The position numbers and the translations under genes were made by a program. From Micropterus salmoides (Eukaryota > Chordata > Actinopteri > Centrarchiformes > Centrarchidae), in the NCBI RefSeq assembly GCF_014851395.1, contig NW_024040928.1, positions 13,221,012 through 13,285,011 of the forward strand: a DNA stretch of 64,000 bases. The letters run 5' to 3'. Below, piece after piece: positions 61,724 to 64,000 of the stretch. The notes under the pieces are model-generated. The model had not been told where the DNA came from. It was given only the letters and a program-made list of their open reading frames with translations, and made no database searches. Within the stretch, counting starts at the first letter, position 1, and each line of letters starts with the position of its first letter.

Positions 61724-61843
61724 GCCTGCGCCGGCTTCCATTGACGCCATGGGAGAGCAATGTGGTGAACCGCCTGCAGCAGCCAACACACTCCTACTTG
61801 GCTCGTAGCCGCAGCGCCATGAGTCTGTCTGGAGAGCAAACAG
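61724..61843 (+). CDS. map7: MAP7 core exon 7
   Basis: Acceptor 'gtgtgtgttcag', donor GTAATA, phase 1 to 1. Encodes GLRRLPLTPWESNVVNRLQQ and PTHSYLARSRSAMSLSGEQT, matching mammalian MAP7 (LSPWESSVVNRL, HSFLARSKS). Confidence 0.94.
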
Positions 61844-63492
61844 GTAATATACTCAGATCCTACATGAAGGAGCCCTCCTGGCTCTTACGGTTAGTAGTGA
61901 GTGAAACAAACGATGTGCGCACAAAACTGGGAATTACAACTCGCACGCTGTAGTGCTAATAGTATCTATGCTCTTTATATTTTGGTCTCTTGACCAGAAC
62001 AGTTTCGGATGTTAATCAGATTTGGCCAGACTTAAAGCATTACACCGTCTGAAACTTCCTTCACCAGCCTGTGTCAAGCGCTCAAAGGTCACACACACAC
62101 ACACACACACCCCCGCATACACAAATGTCTAAACAAGTAAGCTGTTCAGGAAATATTCCCCTATTGTTATCATTCCCTCTCTCCTTCTGTTGTTACAACA
62201 GGAACAATCGTTTTTTCCTCCTATCTTTTTTTTTTACTTTTTACCTTTTTTTTCAGTCAGGGAAGTTTCACTGAAAGGAAGCCTCTCTCTTTTGCAGGAA
62301 CGCCCCAATCTCATTTGCACAGTGAACACGTTTTAGATAGCTTGTGTATGCATGTTTGTATGAGTATTTGTGAAGATTTTAATAATGTAAATGATTAGTA
62401 ATATTAAACTGTTAAACTGAGGAAACCTCTTGGATCTTTAAGTCCAGTTGGCCTTGAATTAAACCCACCATGGACATTAAAGAAGATGCTGTGCAGCCGA
62501 GAGTCCATATAGTCTGTAAGAGACCAAGTAAAGCTGCTTCTTTTGACAGTTCAAAATGAATGCATTGTTGAAGTGCACTACCTTTCCTGACATTTTTCAA
62601 CATCTTGTTGTTGCTCAGCTACTCTGGTGTCTTTCTATCGGTTAAAGGACTTTTTCTCTGTCTTGTGTTTTTTTTTTTTAAACAATCACACTCTCTCTTG
62701 CCCTCACATACACAAGAACCCACATTGACCTGCACACAACAGCTCTTTTTGCTTTCCTCTACTCTGCTTTAATACATTTAACGTTGTCTTTTGCTTGTTT
62801 TGTGTATTTTGTTGCACGTTCACTTCCTCTTTGTGGTGTCGGTACTAATGTATTTATAATTAAATGTTTATTTCTACATAGTGTGTATTCAATGTGTAAC
62901 TATATGTTGTTCTGCATGTCTACACTTTCTTGGCCAGGTCGCCGTTGCAAATGAGAATCTTTTTTCAATCGGCCTACCTGGTTAAATAAAGGTTAAATAA
63001 AAAAATAGTAGAGATGTTTCCAACATTGGGACTTTTTAGTGGAGCCAAACCACTCCTATCTAGATGACTTAAAGTGCATTAAGCACTAAGTGAATGGAAC
63101 ATTGTCTATTTTGCATTGCAATTTCAAAAGTTGTCTTAATCTCTAACCTGGCCAATCAACCATAATAAATCCTTCTCTTAAAGTACATTTATCAAGTGAT
63201 GGTTGCAGTACATTAGCAGTTGTCCAATCAGTAGCACTAATGCTTTCTTTCTCCTCTTCTCTTTTTCCAACAAACATCTTGTCATTCCTCTCACTCCTCC
63301 GCTGGTCTTCCCAAACTCACGGCTTCCATTTATTTATTTTTTCATCTGACATCCTTCTCATCCCTTCCTTCGACTTCTCGCTCCGTGCTCCTCTTTCTCC
63401 TTACCCTTGCTCATGTTTCATAAATCCTCACACTGGCCTGACCCATACCTTCCTCAAAACATTCTGAACTCCCACCTCATACATCACCATAG
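61844..63492 (+). other. MAP7 intron between exons 7 and 8
   Basis: Contains a short (CA)n at 62091-62111, pyrimidine-rich stretches and a dispersed-repeat tail at about 62925-63008. A weak exon-like frame after an AG at 62298 lacks a phase-matching donor and is not annotated. Confidence 0.55.
62925..63008 (+). repeat. Dispersed-element 3' tail
   Basis: Reads 'cttggccaggtcgccgttgc', 'aaatgagaatc' and 'tacctggttaaataaaggtt' followed by A-rich sequence. I recognise this as the 3' end of a very common fish retroelement. The left limit is unknown. Confidence 0.6.
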
Positions 63493-63665
63493 CCATGCCT
63501 GTGTGTCCTCGCTCAGTGTCCTGCCACCCCATGGGCTCCATGTCCTTCAAAGCCCTGCAGGCCCAGCCACTTCCTCACTGCCGCAGCCATGAAAGGAGCC
63601 TCAGCAGGGAGACGGCCTCGTCTTCCTCCAAGACTGCCCGCAGGAGGACCACTGGCACCACACCG
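63493..63665 (+). CDS. map7: MAP7 core exon 8 (last exon in the window)
   Basis: Acceptor 'catcaccatag', donor GTGGGT, phase 1 to 0. Encodes AMPVCPRSVSCHPMGSMSFK, then SHERSLSRETASSSSKTARR and RTTGTTP. The VCPRS start resembles the equivalent MAP7D1 exon, while the neighbours are MAP7-like. The pyrimidine-rich upstream 250 bp supports the acceptor. The gene continues beyond the window. Confidence 0.85.
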
Positions 63666-63775
63666 GTGGGTCGCGTCATTAACATGCAACTGAGTTTGTT
63701 TGAATATCCAGAGAATGTGTTCTCAATACATAAGACAACTGCAATATTGTCAGAAATGTAAGCTATGAAAAATGG

Positions 63776-64000
63776 CAGGGCTGAACAATTAATCGAAATC
63801 TTATTAAAATTATAATATAGCCTACTGCAAATTTCAAATTACAGGAGGTGTAATACATGTTAAAGGCAAAATATTGGTCAAAATAGCATTTTAAATTATT
63901 TAATTTTGCTGTAGTGATGTACTGGCCTAAACATCATATTCTACAGACTTAAGAAAACCTCTTTGTTTGGTACAGATCTTTGAAAAAGTCACACCATAAT
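63776..64000. mobile_element. hAT-like non-autonomous element, cut by the window end
   Basis: Begins CAGGGCTGAACAATTAATCG, a left end related to the GGGCTG-type ends seen at 4573, and continues with 'gcaatatt'-less AT-rich sequence and 'ttaaaggcaaaatattggtc' typical of a common fish family. The right end is outside the window. Confidence 0.5.

Larger units (their letters stand above)
42612..64000 (+). other. map7: MAP7 (ensconsin) gene, 5' half
   Basis: MAP7 is a microtubule-associated protein whose N-terminal coiled coil binds the microtubule lattice and whose C-terminal coiled coil recruits kinesin-1. Visible here are candidate first exons 42612, 47281 and 51817, then core exons 55570-55740, 55847-55924, 56579-56742, 58650-58767, 59781-59891, 61724-61843 and 63493-63665, all joining in frame. 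The segments REERARQHYEKHLEER, NRWSWGG, RRSVSTMNLSKH and PWESNVVNRL match vertebrate MAP7 more closely than MAP7D1-3. The exon at 63493 (AMPVCPRSVS) looks more like MAP7D1, so a MAP7-family paralogue is not fully excluded. The kinesin-binding region lies beyond 64000. Confidence 0.9.

Noticed and set aside
62299..62360. Extra MAP7 exon after 'ctcttttgcag'
   Set aside because: The acceptor is good and the frame open, but no GT donor restores the required phase with a sensible peptide.

Overview
This window is a vertebrate nuclear genomic segment, almost certainly from a teleost fish and probably a percomorph. The evidence is small exons bounded by GT/AG splice sites, very long (CA)n and (TA)n microsatellites, and dispersed repeats of fish type: hAT-like miniature elements, tRNA-derived SINEs, L2/CR1-type LINE relics and a Tc1 relic. 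No prokaryotic features, rRNA genes or functional tRNA genes were seen. The ordinary open frames are mostly chance; the real coding content lies in exons recognised by family similarity, splice sites and reading-phase continuity.

Layout. (1) 49-2748, minus strand: the first three coding exons of iodotyrosine deiodinase (IYD), which continues off the left edge. (2) 2749-9289: a repeat-rich spacer between two divergently transcribed genes. It contains a decayed multi-exon element (about 3107-8150) and a hAT-like insertion nested inside it. (3) 9290-31064, plus strand: the complete four-exon coding sequence of PPP1R14C (KEPI, a PP1 inhibitor; 141 aa), with a first intron of about 16 kb, an 11-codon microexon and a 3' UTR to about 33.5 kb. 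(4) About 33.5-42.6 kb: an intergenic block with a fold-back element and a truncated Tc1 transposon. (5) 42612 to the right edge, plus strand: the 5' half of MAP7 (ensconsin). There are three candidate alternative first coding exons (42612, 47281, 51817), all ending in the same phase with the same overhanging G. They are followed by the microtubule-binding coiled-coil exons and the start of the linker region. The gene continues past 64000.

The three genes do not form a pathway. IYD recycles iodide from iodotyrosines, PPP1R14C inhibits protein phosphatase 1, and MAP7 binds microtubules and recruits kinesin-1. IYD and PPP1R14C are neighbours in human 6q25.1 and MAP7 lies in 6q23, so the order looks like conserved vertebrate synteny.

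The most notable observations are the phase-matched alternative promoters/first exons of MAP7 and two candidate symmetric cassette exons. Others are a GC-AG intron in IYD, a perfect 16-bp-arm hairpin just after the PPP1R14C microexon, and several nested transposons, one with an exact 8-bp target duplication. I found no convincing entirely new biological system. The least explained item is the decayed multi-exon element at about 3.1-8.15 kb.
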